Source: Scatosoma sp045127595
Lineage (GTDB): Bacteria; Bacillota; Clostridia; Christensenellales; Borkfalkiaceae
DNA: 22,017 nt
Direction: 5' to 3'
NCBI GenBank assembly: GCA_045127595.1
Contig: JBGVQS010000017.1
Span: 1-22,017, forward strand
How positions within the stretch are numbered: position 1 is the first letter of the stretch; every line of letters begins with the position of its first letter. Below are positions 7,610-13,963 of this stretch, in pieces. The translations under genes and the position numbers were made by a program. The notes beneath the pieces were generated by a model. That model searched no databases. It had not been told where the DNA came from and saw nothing but the letters and a program-made list of their open reading frames with translations.

Positions 7610-7965
7610 TGGAAAAATTCTCTGTTAGCTTGCCTTTAAGCGGTGAATATTTAACGACGGTACGTTTGACGACGGGCGGACTTTGCGCGCTTGCCGGGTT
7701 TGACGTGGACGCGACGGAGGATTTTAAGGTTTGCGTTACCGAAAGTTTGTTGATTTTAAGAAGAAACGGCTTTTCTAATGCGGAAATACTTTTTACGGTC
7801 GGCGAAGCGCTTGGCTGTAAACTTTGCGGTAAGGACGTTTCAGGGGAAAAGACCGAACCGATGGAAGAAGAAATTTCCCGCGCGCTCTTGTCGGCGTTGC
7901 TTGGGAAGGTGGAATTTTGCTCGGACGGGCAAGGACGGGTTATTGAAATTTCGTTTGAAGGCTGA
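7609..7965 (+). CDS. Degenerate RsbW/SpoIIAB-like protein
   Basis: The start is probably the ATG at 7609, 6 bases after GAGGGT (7597-7602); the adjacent ATG at 7606 is the alternative. Over residues 6-50 the pattern resembles the N-terminal part of RsbW: PLSGEYLTTVRLTTGGL, then EDFKVCVTES. The N-box, normally E-x-x-x-N, is degraded: Glu45 is kept but the Asn is Ile49. No DxGxG or GxG ATP-lid motif follows, and the protein ends at 118 residues. It therefore probably cannot phosphorylate the STAS partner. It may act as a binding-only regulator or a dimer partner for the second RsbW-like protein downstream. The relationship rests on pattern alignment by eye and on position between STAS and sigma genes, exactly where rsbW or spoIIAB sits in Bacillus. 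Confidence 0.68.
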   Translation: MEKFSVSLPLSGEYLTTVRLTTGGLCALAGFDVDATEDFKVCVTESLLILRRNGFSNAEILFTVGEALGCKLCGKDVSGEKTEPMEEEISRALLSALLGKVEFCSDGQGRVIEISFEG

Positions 7966-7967
7966 TT

Positions 7968-8702
7968 ATGGACGAACGTGTGAACGAGCTGTTTAAGCGC
8001 TACAAGGAGACGGGCGATATTGCCATTCGCAATCAAATTGCCGAAAAGTATCTCTACATAGCCGACATTCTCGCGAAGAAATTCGTTGGGAGAGGGGTAG
8101 AATACGACGATCTGAAACAGGTCGCCGCGTTTGCGCTTGTTCGCGGAATCGACCGTTTTGAGCCGGATATGGGCATGCAATTTACTACGTTTATTACGCC
8201 GACGATTACGGGGGAAATTAAAAATTATTTCCGTGATAAATCCCGTATGGTAAAGCTACCTCGAAAGCTTGGGGAAATCAGCGCTTCGGTGCGGAAGTTC
8301 TCGGCTGAATACGAAGCGAAACAGGGTGCAAAACCGAGCGTAAAAGTCATTGCGCAAACGCTTGCACTTTCGGAAGAAGAAGTGGTTAAAGCGCTCGAAA
8401 TCGGCGGAACGGTTTCTCTTGACGGAATGTCGGGCGTAGGCGAAGACGGGGAAGAACATTCCTTGTATGGGTTGCTTGCGGACGACGAAGATAAATATGA
8501 AAAATTTGAAATGCAGGAAACCTTGCGCGCGGCAATGAAGGATTTTTCGGATACGGAAAAGGCATTGATAAAAATGCGGTACGTAGACGAGTTATCGCAA
8601 AGCGATACGGCAAAGCGGCTGGGGGTTTCTCAAATGTTTGTATCACGCATGGAAAGGAAGCTGTTAGGGAAACTGAAAGAAACGTTAAAGGATTCCGTTT
8701 AA
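7968..8702 (+). CDS. RNA polymerase sigma factor, SigB/SigF/SigG family
   Basis: This group 3 sigma-70 factor has 244 residues. Region 2 covers about 25-92 (DDLKQVAAFALVRGIDRF, then FTTFITPTITGEIKNYFRD, the core-binding and -10-reading helices). Region 3 covers about 97-145. Region 4 covers about 185-240, with the helix-turn-helix LSQSDTAKRLGVSQMFVSRM that reads the -35 box. MLAKK-like and GEIK...RDK features are closer to SigB than to SigF, but this is a reading by eye. It starts 2 bases after the previous stop and its stop codon overlaps a possible start of the next gene, so translation is coupled. Candidate target promoters lie at 7236 and 720. It is held between two RsbW-like proteins, which presumably control it. 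Confidence 0.92.
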   Translation: MDERVNELFKRYKETGDIAIRNQIAEKYLYIADILAKKFVGRGVEYDDLKQVAAFALVRGIDRFEPDMGMQFTTFITPTITGEIKNYFRDKSRMVKLPRKLGEISASVRKFSAEYEAKQGAKPSVKVIAQTLALSEEEVVKALEIGGTVSLDGMSGVGEDGEEHSLYGLLADDEDKYEKFEMQETLRAAMKDFSDTEKALIKMRYVDELSQSDTAKRLGVSQMFVSRMERKLLGKLKETLKDSV

Positions 8703-8722
8703 TGACGGAAAAGGAGGGTGGA

Positions 8723-9082
8723 ATGATTTTCGAGATAGAAGATATCCGTACAATGCATAAGGCGTTGGAAGAACTTTCCGCCTTTCTTCTTGATTGCGGT
8801 TTTTCGGAAGATAGAATTTTTGACGGAAAATTGATCGCGTGCGAGCTACTGGGAAACGTTTTGCGGCATAGCCAAGGAAAAGCGACTTTGTATGGCGAAC
8901 GGAAAGATAACTTTGTAGAATTAAAGGTGTTTTCGTCTATACCGTTTATGCCGCCTGAAAAATCCAAGCTTGAAGATACGCTTTCCGAGCACGGCAGAGG
9001 GATTTTTTTGGTAGACGCCTTATCCGACGGCAGGGCAACGTCAAAAGATGGTGCAATTCTTATCAAATTAGAAATTCGTTAA
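8723..9082 (+). CDS. RsbW-like HATPase anti-sigma factor/serine kinase candidate
   Basis: The start at ATG 8723 is chosen because AAGGAGG (8711-8717) lies 5 bases before it. The in-frame ATG at 8702, overlapping the sigma stop codon, has no comparable site. The 119-residue protein has an intact N-box, Glu41-x-x-x-Asn45 with His49 in CELLGNVLRHS, and a G2-like HGRGIFLVDALSD (90-102), as in GHKL ATPases of the RsbW/SpoIIAB type. The usual DxGxG box between them is not evident; VFSSIPFMPPEK stands there. It may phosphorylate the STAS protein and bind the sigma factor, supplying the ATP-binding features that the upstream RsbW-like protein lacks. It is the last gene of the cluster, ending at the terminator at 9088. 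Confidence 0.78.
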   Translation: MIFEIEDIRTMHKALEELSAFLLDCGFSEDRIFDGKLIACELLGNVLRHSQGKATLYGERKDNFVELKVFSSIPFMPPEKSKLEDTLSEHGRGIFLVDALSDGRATSKDGAILIKLEIR

Positions 9083-9087
9083 AAATT

Positions 9088-9117
9088 AGCAGCGCTTGAT
9101 TTTCAAGCGCTGCTTTT
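9088..9117 (+). terminator. Rho-independent terminator of the sigma operon
   Basis: A 12-bp perfect stem, AGCAGCGCTTGA (9088-9099) against TCAAGCGCTGCT (9103-9114), has a TTT loop and a short T tail. It begins 5 bases after the last stop codon. Confidence 0.93.
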
Positions 9118-9140
9118 ATAATGGTTTAGATAAAAATAGA

Positions 9141-9166
9141 AAAGAGCCGACAAACGTCGGCTCTTT
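9141..9166 (-). terminator. Rho-independent terminator of the minus-strand membrane protein gene
   Basis: A perfect 11-bp stem, AAAGAGCCGAC (9141-9151) with GTCGGCTCTTT (9156-9166), has a 4-base loop. On the minus strand it is followed by CTATTTTTATC. It sits 16 bases beyond the stop codon at 9183. Some activity in the plus direction is also possible. Confidence 0.85.
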
Positions 9167-9182
9167 ATTAACGTGCGTCAAA

Positions 9183-11393
9183 TCAAGACAATTTTACAGA
9201 ATGTTGATAGATCTTCGAAAGAAGCCCGTTGGGGATCTTTTCTCTGTTTTGACCGAGATAGATGAAGATCTTACGGAAGAAGTCTTTATTTGTTTCGCCA
9301 ACCTTATAATCGGGGATACCAGCCAAAGGACCGCGAACTTTAAGGATGAACAAATCGGTAAATTGCGATTTTTCTTCTTCGTTTAACGTAATGATAAACG
9401 CGTCATAGCTTTCCGCTTCAGGAGCAGGGGTATTCGGGCAAAGTTCCGTTGCAAGTTCTACACCTGCGATAGGACCGCCTTCGTAAAGAACTGCTTCTGC
9501 ATATTGCTGCGTAGCAACGTCTTTCATGTTGCTTGCGTCAACAGCGCCTTCAACAAGCGCAGCGTCTACCATTTCAGCAGGCTGCTGAGCAGCTTTATTC
9601 TTTTTCTTCACGTTATAAACGATTTGCGCCGTCGCGAATACGATTTGAAGAAGCGCGATAGCAGCGGAAATCGTTGCGTAAAGCTGTAATTTATCATCAG
9701 GAACTTTCGACCATGCGTGGATGTAAATCAAACCAAGCGCAAGGAGCATTTGGAGTACGAAACGGAAAAGGTCGAAAGGAAGACCACGACGAAGTTGAAT
9801 ACGAATCTTCGCGATAAGGAAGTTGACAACAGCAACGCTGAGAATCGAGAAGATAACGATACGGATAATGCTGCCGTGTTCGGTTTTGAACATAAGCTTC
9901 ACTGCGTCTGTATCGGAAGCAACCGACCAAAGGAGGGCAACCGTAAATGCGAGGGTAAGAAGGTATTCAAGGATAACCATGAAAATCTTCTTGCCTTCCT
10001 TGATGCAGGAAAGTACGAAGTAAACAAGTTCGGAAACAGCGAATAAGCCGATTACGATCCAATCGAAGGTAAGAGCGATACCGTCAAGGTAAGCGCTGAT
10101 ACAACCGATGAAAAGCGCATAGAGCATCGTACCCATCGAATAGAAATAGGTAGAGGTACGGATACATTCCGTTGCGTGCTTTTTGCTGAAAATACCGATA
10201 AGCGCATAAATAAATGCGATAAGCGTACAAAGGATTAACAGGTAATAGAATACGCAAGCTACTTTGCCTACGATACCTGCGCCCGTCGTCAATACGGGAA
10301 GAAGATCAAACGCTTTGTCGTGATCCTTCGTGAACAAATCGATAATCGTCAAACCGAGCATATCGTTTTCAAGTTCAAAATGTCCAGTTAAGAATTTGAT
10401 GGGCAAGAAGAAGGTTGCGATACAAACGATAGCGCCGATTGCGTTGAACGCGCGATAACCCAATCTTCTAGGGGTAGCGCTTGCTTTTTTCGCTTTAGCG
10501 GGCTTTTTCGCCTTAGGCGCTTTCTTCGCTTTTATGGTTTTTTCTTTGGGCGCTTTTTTAGCCTTTTCCGCTTTTGCCTTAGGCGCTTTCTTTGCTTTTT
10601 CGACCTTCGTCGCAACAGGTGCTGCTTCTTCTACGGGAGCAACTTCTACTACGGGAGCAGGTTCTTCTGCGGGCATAACAACGGGTTCAGCTTCTACAAC
10701 TTCATTTACGGGAGCAGCTTCTTCTGCTACGGGTTCAGCGGCAGGAGCGGCTTTTTTCGCTTTAGCGGGTTTAGCCGACTTTTGCTTTTTCGCAGCTTTC
10801 TTTGCTTGCTTCGCTTCGAATTTTGCTTGTTTTTCTTTGGCTTTGCGTTCCGCTTTTCTTTCTTGCTTCAAGGAAACGTTTTCGCCTTTGCGTTGTTTTT
10901 GGAACAAGCTGATAAACATCATAACGGCTGCAAATGCAAACGCGCCCATTGCGATAAACGCGTTCATATCAAGCTCAAGAATTTTTTGGTACGTTTCTTC
11001 AAGAAACTTTTCAGCGGAAACACCCGCACCAGCCGCTTCAGCAATCAATTTCAAATCTTTGCCGGGGACAAGGAAATCGATTGTGAAGTATACAGCCGCG
11101 CCAGCAGCCGCGAAGCACAAGAAAGCAAGGAATCTTGCGAACTTGTTTTTCTTCCAACCGCAAAACGTAAACAAAATACCCAATAATGCACCGGCATAGG
11201 GGATCATGTTCATGTAAGACAATCCGAAAATTTCAGAGCCTGCTTCTTTATAACAGATAGTCGCTTCCATACCAGTAACAGGGAAGTCAACACCGTCTTT
11301 CCCATTGAGAATGGGCATAAAGAACATGAAAGCCGCTGCGAATACAGCAAAGACTATCGCAAAGGATAGACACCACTTTTTAGAACTTTTCAT
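9183..11393 (-). CDS. Large multi-pass membrane protein with Lys/Ala-rich linker, function unknown
   Basis: I do not recognise a named family. The ATG at 11393 is preferred because GGAAGG lies 6 bases upstream; a GTG at 11429 in the same frame has a poorer site. The 736-residue protein has about four N-terminal membrane segments (near 9-29, 65-80, 86-108, 144-164). A long charged linker follows (about 165-310) made of KAKKA/APK-type repeats around a Pro/Ala/Val/Glu-rich middle, resembling histone H1 tails. About eight more membrane segments follow (315-592), then a soluble C-terminal part (about 600-736) ending in a compact domain with DAFIITLNEEEKSQFTDLF and IPNGLLSKIY. The two membrane parts begin alike (FFMPIL and FFLPIKF). 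It is a single gene with its own consensus promoter and terminator. A role at the cell envelope or in anchoring nucleic acid is conceivable but unsupported. Confidence 0.85.
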   Translation of the reverse strand: MKSSKKWCLSFAIVFAVFAAAFMFFMPILNGKDGVDFPVTGMEATICYKEAGSEIFGLSYMNMIPYAGALLGILFTFCGWKKNKFARFLAFLCFAAAGAAVYFTIDFLVPGKDLKLIAEAAGAGVSAEKFLEETYQKILELDMNAFIAMGAFAFAAVMMFISLFQKQRKGENVSLKQERKAERKAKEKQAKFEAKQAKKAAKKQKSAKPAKAKKAAPAAEPVAEEAAPVNEVVEAEPVVMPAEEPAPVVEVAPVEEAAPVATKVEKAKKAPKAKAEKAKKAPKEKTIKAKKAPKAKKPAKAKKASATPRRLGYRAFNAIGAIVCIATFFLPIKFLTGHFELENDMLGLTIIDLFTKDHDKAFDLLPVLTTGAGIVGKVACVFYYLLILCTLIAFIYALIGIFSKKHATECIRTSTYFYSMGTMLYALFIGCISAYLDGIALTFDWIVIGLFAVSELVYFVLSCIKEGKKIFMVILEYLLTLAFTVALLWSVASDTDAVKLMFKTEHGSIIRIVIFSILSVAVVNFLIAKIRIQLRRGLPFDLFRFVLQMLLALGLIYIHAWSKVPDDKLQLYATISAAIALLQIVFATAQIVYNVKKKNKAAQQPAEMVDAALVEGAVDASNMKDVATQQYAEAVLYEGGPIAGVELATELCPNTPAPEAESYDAFIITLNEEEKSQFTDLFILKVRGPLAGIPDYKVGETNKDFFRKIFIYLGQNREKIPNGLLSKIYQHSVKLS
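10483..10769 (-). repeat. Low-complexity coding repeats for the Lys/Ala linker
   Basis: The DNA for the linker is internally repetitive. GCTTTTTTCGCTTTAGCGGG occurs identically at 10483-10502 and 10750-10769 (plus-strand spelling), with many shorter variants of CGCTTT and GGCGCTTTCTT between them. Such tracts are prone to length change. Confidence 0.6.
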
Positions 11394-11504
11394 AAAAGAC
11401 CTTCCGCGAAAGGATTTGATTTTACGCACTTTTCCGTAGCCTCTCGCTTTTGTAAAATTCTATCAATAGAGTAAAAAACTCCTTATATAAAATTCTACAA
11501 AAAT

Positions 11505-11533
11505 ATTATAACCGCGCACGCGCGAATTGTCAA
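11505..11533 (-). promoter_or_regulatory. Consensus SigA promoter of the minus-strand membrane protein gene
   Basis: On the minus strand a perfect TTGACA (plus 11528-11533) and a perfect TATAAT (plus 11505-11510) are separated by exactly 17 bases. Strong constitutive transcription is expected, with a leader of about 100 bases. Confidence 0.9.
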
Positions 11534-11547
11534 GTGTTTCTTTATAA

Positions 11548-11565
11548 ATTTATTATATAATAAAT
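11548..11565. promoter_or_regulatory. 18-bp perfect AT-only palindrome in a divergent intergenic region
   Basis: ATTTATTATATAATAAAT is a perfect palindrome placed 14 bases upstream of the minus-strand -35 box. It could be an operator or an upstream activating AT-rich element. The rest of the 331-base divergent region (11394-11724) holds the two promoters and poly-A/T tracts only. Confidence 0.35.
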
Positions 11566-11666
11566 CAAAAAAATGCTAAAATTTTTCTTTTTTGAGCGAC
11601 AAGGAAATAGTTTTGAATCTTCGAGCGAAAAAAACGGGATTTTTTTTGATTTTAGAAGAAAACCTC

Positions 11667-11695
11667 TTGAAAAAAAAATTCTTTTGCTGTATAAT
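11667..11695 (+). promoter_or_regulatory. SigA promoter of the PucR-like regulator
   Basis: TTGAAA (11667-11672), a 17-base spacer and TATAAT (11690-11695). It is 30 bases before the start codon at 11725, where AAAGGGG (11712-11718) serves as ribosome binding site. Confidence 0.85.
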
Positions 11696-11724
11696 GGATA
11701 GGAGATTGAACAAAGGGGAAACGT

Positions 11725-12741
11725 ATGAGCGATTTGAAACGGATTGCGGCGGAAATCGAAGAAAAACTTGGGGTTCGTTTTTCCTATTATGCGGAAAATA
11801 CGAAACCTGCTGATTTGCCCGTTTGCGAGAAACATTTCGAAGGCGTAACGGACGACGGCGCGCATACCTTTTTTCGTTTCTTACATAGAAGCGTAGGGTA
11901 CGTCGGAATATTGTACGGGGTGGGCAGAGAAGAAAAAAACTGCGCCTTATTGCTGCCGTCGTATATCGAGCGTCTGTCTGAAACGGAAGCGGAGCTTTCC
12001 AAAACGGAATATTTAAAACGGATTTTGCTCGGGGAGAGTTCTTCTATGGGCGTGTATAAATACATGACTCGGTTTTCCGTGCGTTCTTCTCCCTGTTTTG
12101 TAATCGCTTTACGCGTGCCGCGCTTGATGAAAGAGGCGCTCGCGGTTTTGGAACAGTACGGCGGAAACAGCTTGGATACCGTTTTGCAAATGGATGAATT
12201 GCACTGCGTTTTGGTGAAATTCATTCGTGAAGAAGAAAACGAATACCGTTCTTCCGTGGACTATGCGGAGTTCGTAACGCAGTCTTTGAAAGAAGAACTG
12301 GGGATTGACGTTTGCGCGGGGGTAGGGGCTACCGTTCGTGAACTGAAAGACGTGGCGGTATCCTATACGGGTGCGGAAAACGCGCTTCGTTACGCGGACG
12401 TATTCGAGGTACAGGGGAACGTACATTCCTATCGAGAATTCATCTTGGTGAAAATGATGGAGGACATTCCCGAAAGCAAGCTCGCGGAATATTTGACCGA
12501 GCTTTCCGATGAGAATTTTAAAGAAATTTTCGAAGACGAAGAAATGCTCGCGACAGCGGAATCCTTTTTGCAAAGTAGCTTAAACGTCAGCGAAACGTCC
12601 AGAAATTTGTATATGCACAGAAATACCCTTTTATACCGCTTGGATAAGCTGGAAAAGGCAACGGGCTTGAATATACGTCTTTTTTCCGACGCGGTATCTT
12701 TCCGTGTATTGACGATTTTACACCGTTTGATGAAAAAATAA
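11725..12741 (+). CDS. PucR/CdaR-family transcriptional regulator
   Basis: A DNA-binding regulator of 338 residues. The C-terminal part (about 283-336) has the helix-turn-helix typical of PucR/CdaR proteins: LNVSETSRNLYMHRNTLLYR followed by LDKLEKATGLNIR and the closing helix. The central part (about 115-240) fits the GGDEF-like linker domain found in this family. The N-terminal 100 residues would be the sensing part and are not recognisable. Relatives regulate purine, sugar-acid or amino-acid catabolism, but no such genes lie next to it, so the target is unknown. It has its own promoter and terminator, and is monocistronic. Confidence 0.88.
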   Translation: MSDLKRIAAEIEEKLGVRFSYYAENTKPADLPVCEKHFEGVTDDGAHTFFRFLHRSVGYVGILYGVGREEKNCALLLPSYIERLSETEAELSKTEYLKRILLGESSSMGVYKYMTRFSVRSSPCFVIALRVPRLMKEALAVLEQYGGNSLDTVLQMDELHCVLVKFIREEENEYRSSVDYAEFVTQSLKEELGIDVCAGVGATVRELKDVAVSYTGAENALRYADVFEVQGNVHSYREFILVKMMEDIPESKLAEYLTELSDENFKEIFEDEEMLATAESFLQSSLNVSETSRNLYMHRNTLLYRLDKLEKATGLNIRLFSDAVSFRVLTILHRLMKK

Positions 12742-12760
12742 AACCGAATCAAAAGCAAAC

Positions 12761-12804
12761 ATACCCTTTCGCGTATAAAAAGCGGCGCGAAGGGGTATTT
12801 TTTT
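12761..12804 (+). terminator. Rho-independent terminator of the PucR-like gene
   Basis: ATACCCTTTCGCG (12761-12773) pairs with CGCGAAGGGGTAT (12786-12798), with one G-T pair, and is followed by six T. Confidence 0.92.
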
Positions 12805-12821
12805 AACGTACGGAGTGGTGT

Positions 12822-13724
12822 ATGCGGAGAAATATTTGGAAAGCGCTCACGGCGTTTTTTGTGGGCGGGATTTTGTTTGTAAGCGGTGTGATTAGCGCGA
12901 AAATATCCTATCAAAAGGACGGAGCGGTGTTTGCGCAAATCGAACGCTTAATCAAGGAAGAATATTATTATGAAATCGAGCCTGAAAGGGTGTTTTTGCT
13001 GGGATTAAACGGGGCTTTGGACGAATACTCCCGTTATCTTTCCAAAGAAGAATACGGGCAGGAAACGAGTATGGAATCGCCGAGCGTGGAGTATCGAAAT
13101 GCACTTGCAAACGGGAGCAATTCCGCATATGTATATCTGCCCACGTTTACAAAAGAAAGCCTGCAACAGTTTGCCGTTGCAGTGCAAAGCTACAAGGCTT
13201 CAGGGCAGAAAAACTTATTGCTGGATTTACGCGGAAATGCGGGAGGAGATATGGCGGTGTTTTCTAAAATAGCCGCTTATTTTTGCAAGGACGGGCGCGG
13301 GCGAGTGGAAACATCAATCGCAAAGACCAAAAAAGGGGAAAAGGTGTTTTACGCGGAGAAATCTTTGTATCAGGAGTATTTTTCGCAAACGGAGCGGATA
13401 GGCGTGCTTGCGGACGAAGCTACCGCTTCCGCGGCGGAATGTCTTCTTGGTTGTATGCTTGATTACGGCGCAATCGATTACGCGGATTTGTGTTTGGTGT
13501 ATAAGGACGGTGCGGCTGCCAAAACGTTTGGCAAGGGAGTCGTGCAAACGAGTTATCGTTTGAAAGACGGCGGCGTTTTGCGTTTGACGACGGGAAAGTT
13601 GTATTTTCCGCTTTCTAAGCGTTGTATCGACGGCGTGGGGATTCGCCAAACGGACGGAGTAAAGACAATTTTACACGGAGAACAGGAAATATTGCGCGCC
13701 GCAAAAATGTTGGATTTTCTTTAA
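12822..13724 (+). CDS. S41-family C-terminal-processing-type protease lacking a PDZ domain
   Basis: A membrane-anchored serine protease of the Tsp/CtpA family, probably acting outside the cell membrane. One hydrophobic segment (about 8-25) serves as signal anchor. Residues about 36-80 match the helical N-terminal domain (ALDEYSRYLSKEEY). The S41 core follows, with LLLDLRGNAGGD, the nucleophile Ser203 in DEATASAAECLLG and the general base Lys238 in KTFGKGVVQT, then LRLTTGKLYFP. Family members normally carry a PDZ domain of about 90 residues between the N-terminal helices and the core. Here only about 20 residues are present, so the protein is 300 residues instead of 400 or more. The ATG follows GGAGTGG closely. 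It has no clear promoter of its own besides read-through from the upstream unit. Confidence 0.88.
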   Translation: MRRNIWKALTAFFVGGILFVSGVISAKISYQKDGAVFAQIERLIKEEYYYEIEPERVFLLGLNGALDEYSRYLSKEEYGQETSMESPSVEYRNALANGSNSAYVYLPTFTKESLQQFAVAVQSYKASGQKNLLLDLRGNAGGDMAVFSKIAAYFCKDGRGRVETSIAKTKKGEKVFYAEKSLYQEYFSQTERIGVLADEATASAAECLLGCMLDYGAIDYADLCLVYKDGAAAKTFGKGVVQTSYRLKDGGVLRLTTGKLYFPLSKRCIDGVGIRQTDGVKTILHGEQEILRAAKMLDFL

Positions 13725-13727
13725 AAA

Positions 13728-13751
13728 GGATAGGGCAGGTACGAGTTGAAT
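13728..13751 (+). repeat. Dispersed repeat, copy after the S41 protease gene
   Basis: GGCAGGTACGAGTTGAAT (13734-13751) preceded by GGATAG. It is the same as the riboswitch copy at 19002 across its full length except for one missing G. It begins 3 bases after the protease stop codon and ends just before a terminator stem. Confidence 0.82.
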
Positions 13752-13759
13752 AAAAAATC

Positions 13760-13794
13760 GCAAGCCGCGCTTTGATAAAAAGCGCGGCTTGCTT
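13760..13794 (+). terminator. Rho-independent terminator of the S41 protease gene
   Basis: A 14-bp stem, GCAAGCCGCGCTTT (13760-13773) with AAAGCGCGGCTTGC (13779-13792), has a GATAA loop and a short T tail. The A-tract in front may allow activity on the minus strand too. The following stretch to 13912 holds no gene I can support. Confidence 0.88.
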
Positions 13795-13912
13795 TAAGGA
13801 GGTGTTCTAAAAGGAAGGTGTTAGTGATTTGACGTATATACAATACTATATTATTGCGTAAATTATGTTTTGGGATTGTGATAATTTGTCGAAAAAAGCT
13901 CAAAAAATCCAT

Positions 13913-13947
13913 AAAAAAAAGCCGCTTTGCTTTTACAAAACGGCTTT
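13913..13947 (-). terminator. Rho-independent terminator of the pgm/pmm-tkt operon
   Basis: On the minus strand, AAAGCCG with TTTTG pairs back to CAAAG and CGGC across an internal mismatch, followed by eight T (plus 13913-13920). It is 17 bases beyond the transketolase stop codon. Confidence 0.85.
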
Positions 13948-13963
13948 CGGTAGTTTTTAAAGA

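Noticed and set aside
10534..11199. A 221-codon plus-strand frame rich in Ser, Ala, Thr and Gly
   Set aside because: It is the antisense of the Lys/Ala-rich linker and N-terminal part of the minus-strand membrane protein. That gene has a consensus promoter, ribosome binding site and terminator, whereas this frame has none.
13797..13860. AAGGAGG followed by TTGACG-like sequence between the protease and transketolase genes
   Set aside because: No open frame follows the Shine-Dalgarno-like string, and no -10 box stands at 16-18 bases from TTGACG. It may be the remains of a lost gene but cannot be supported.
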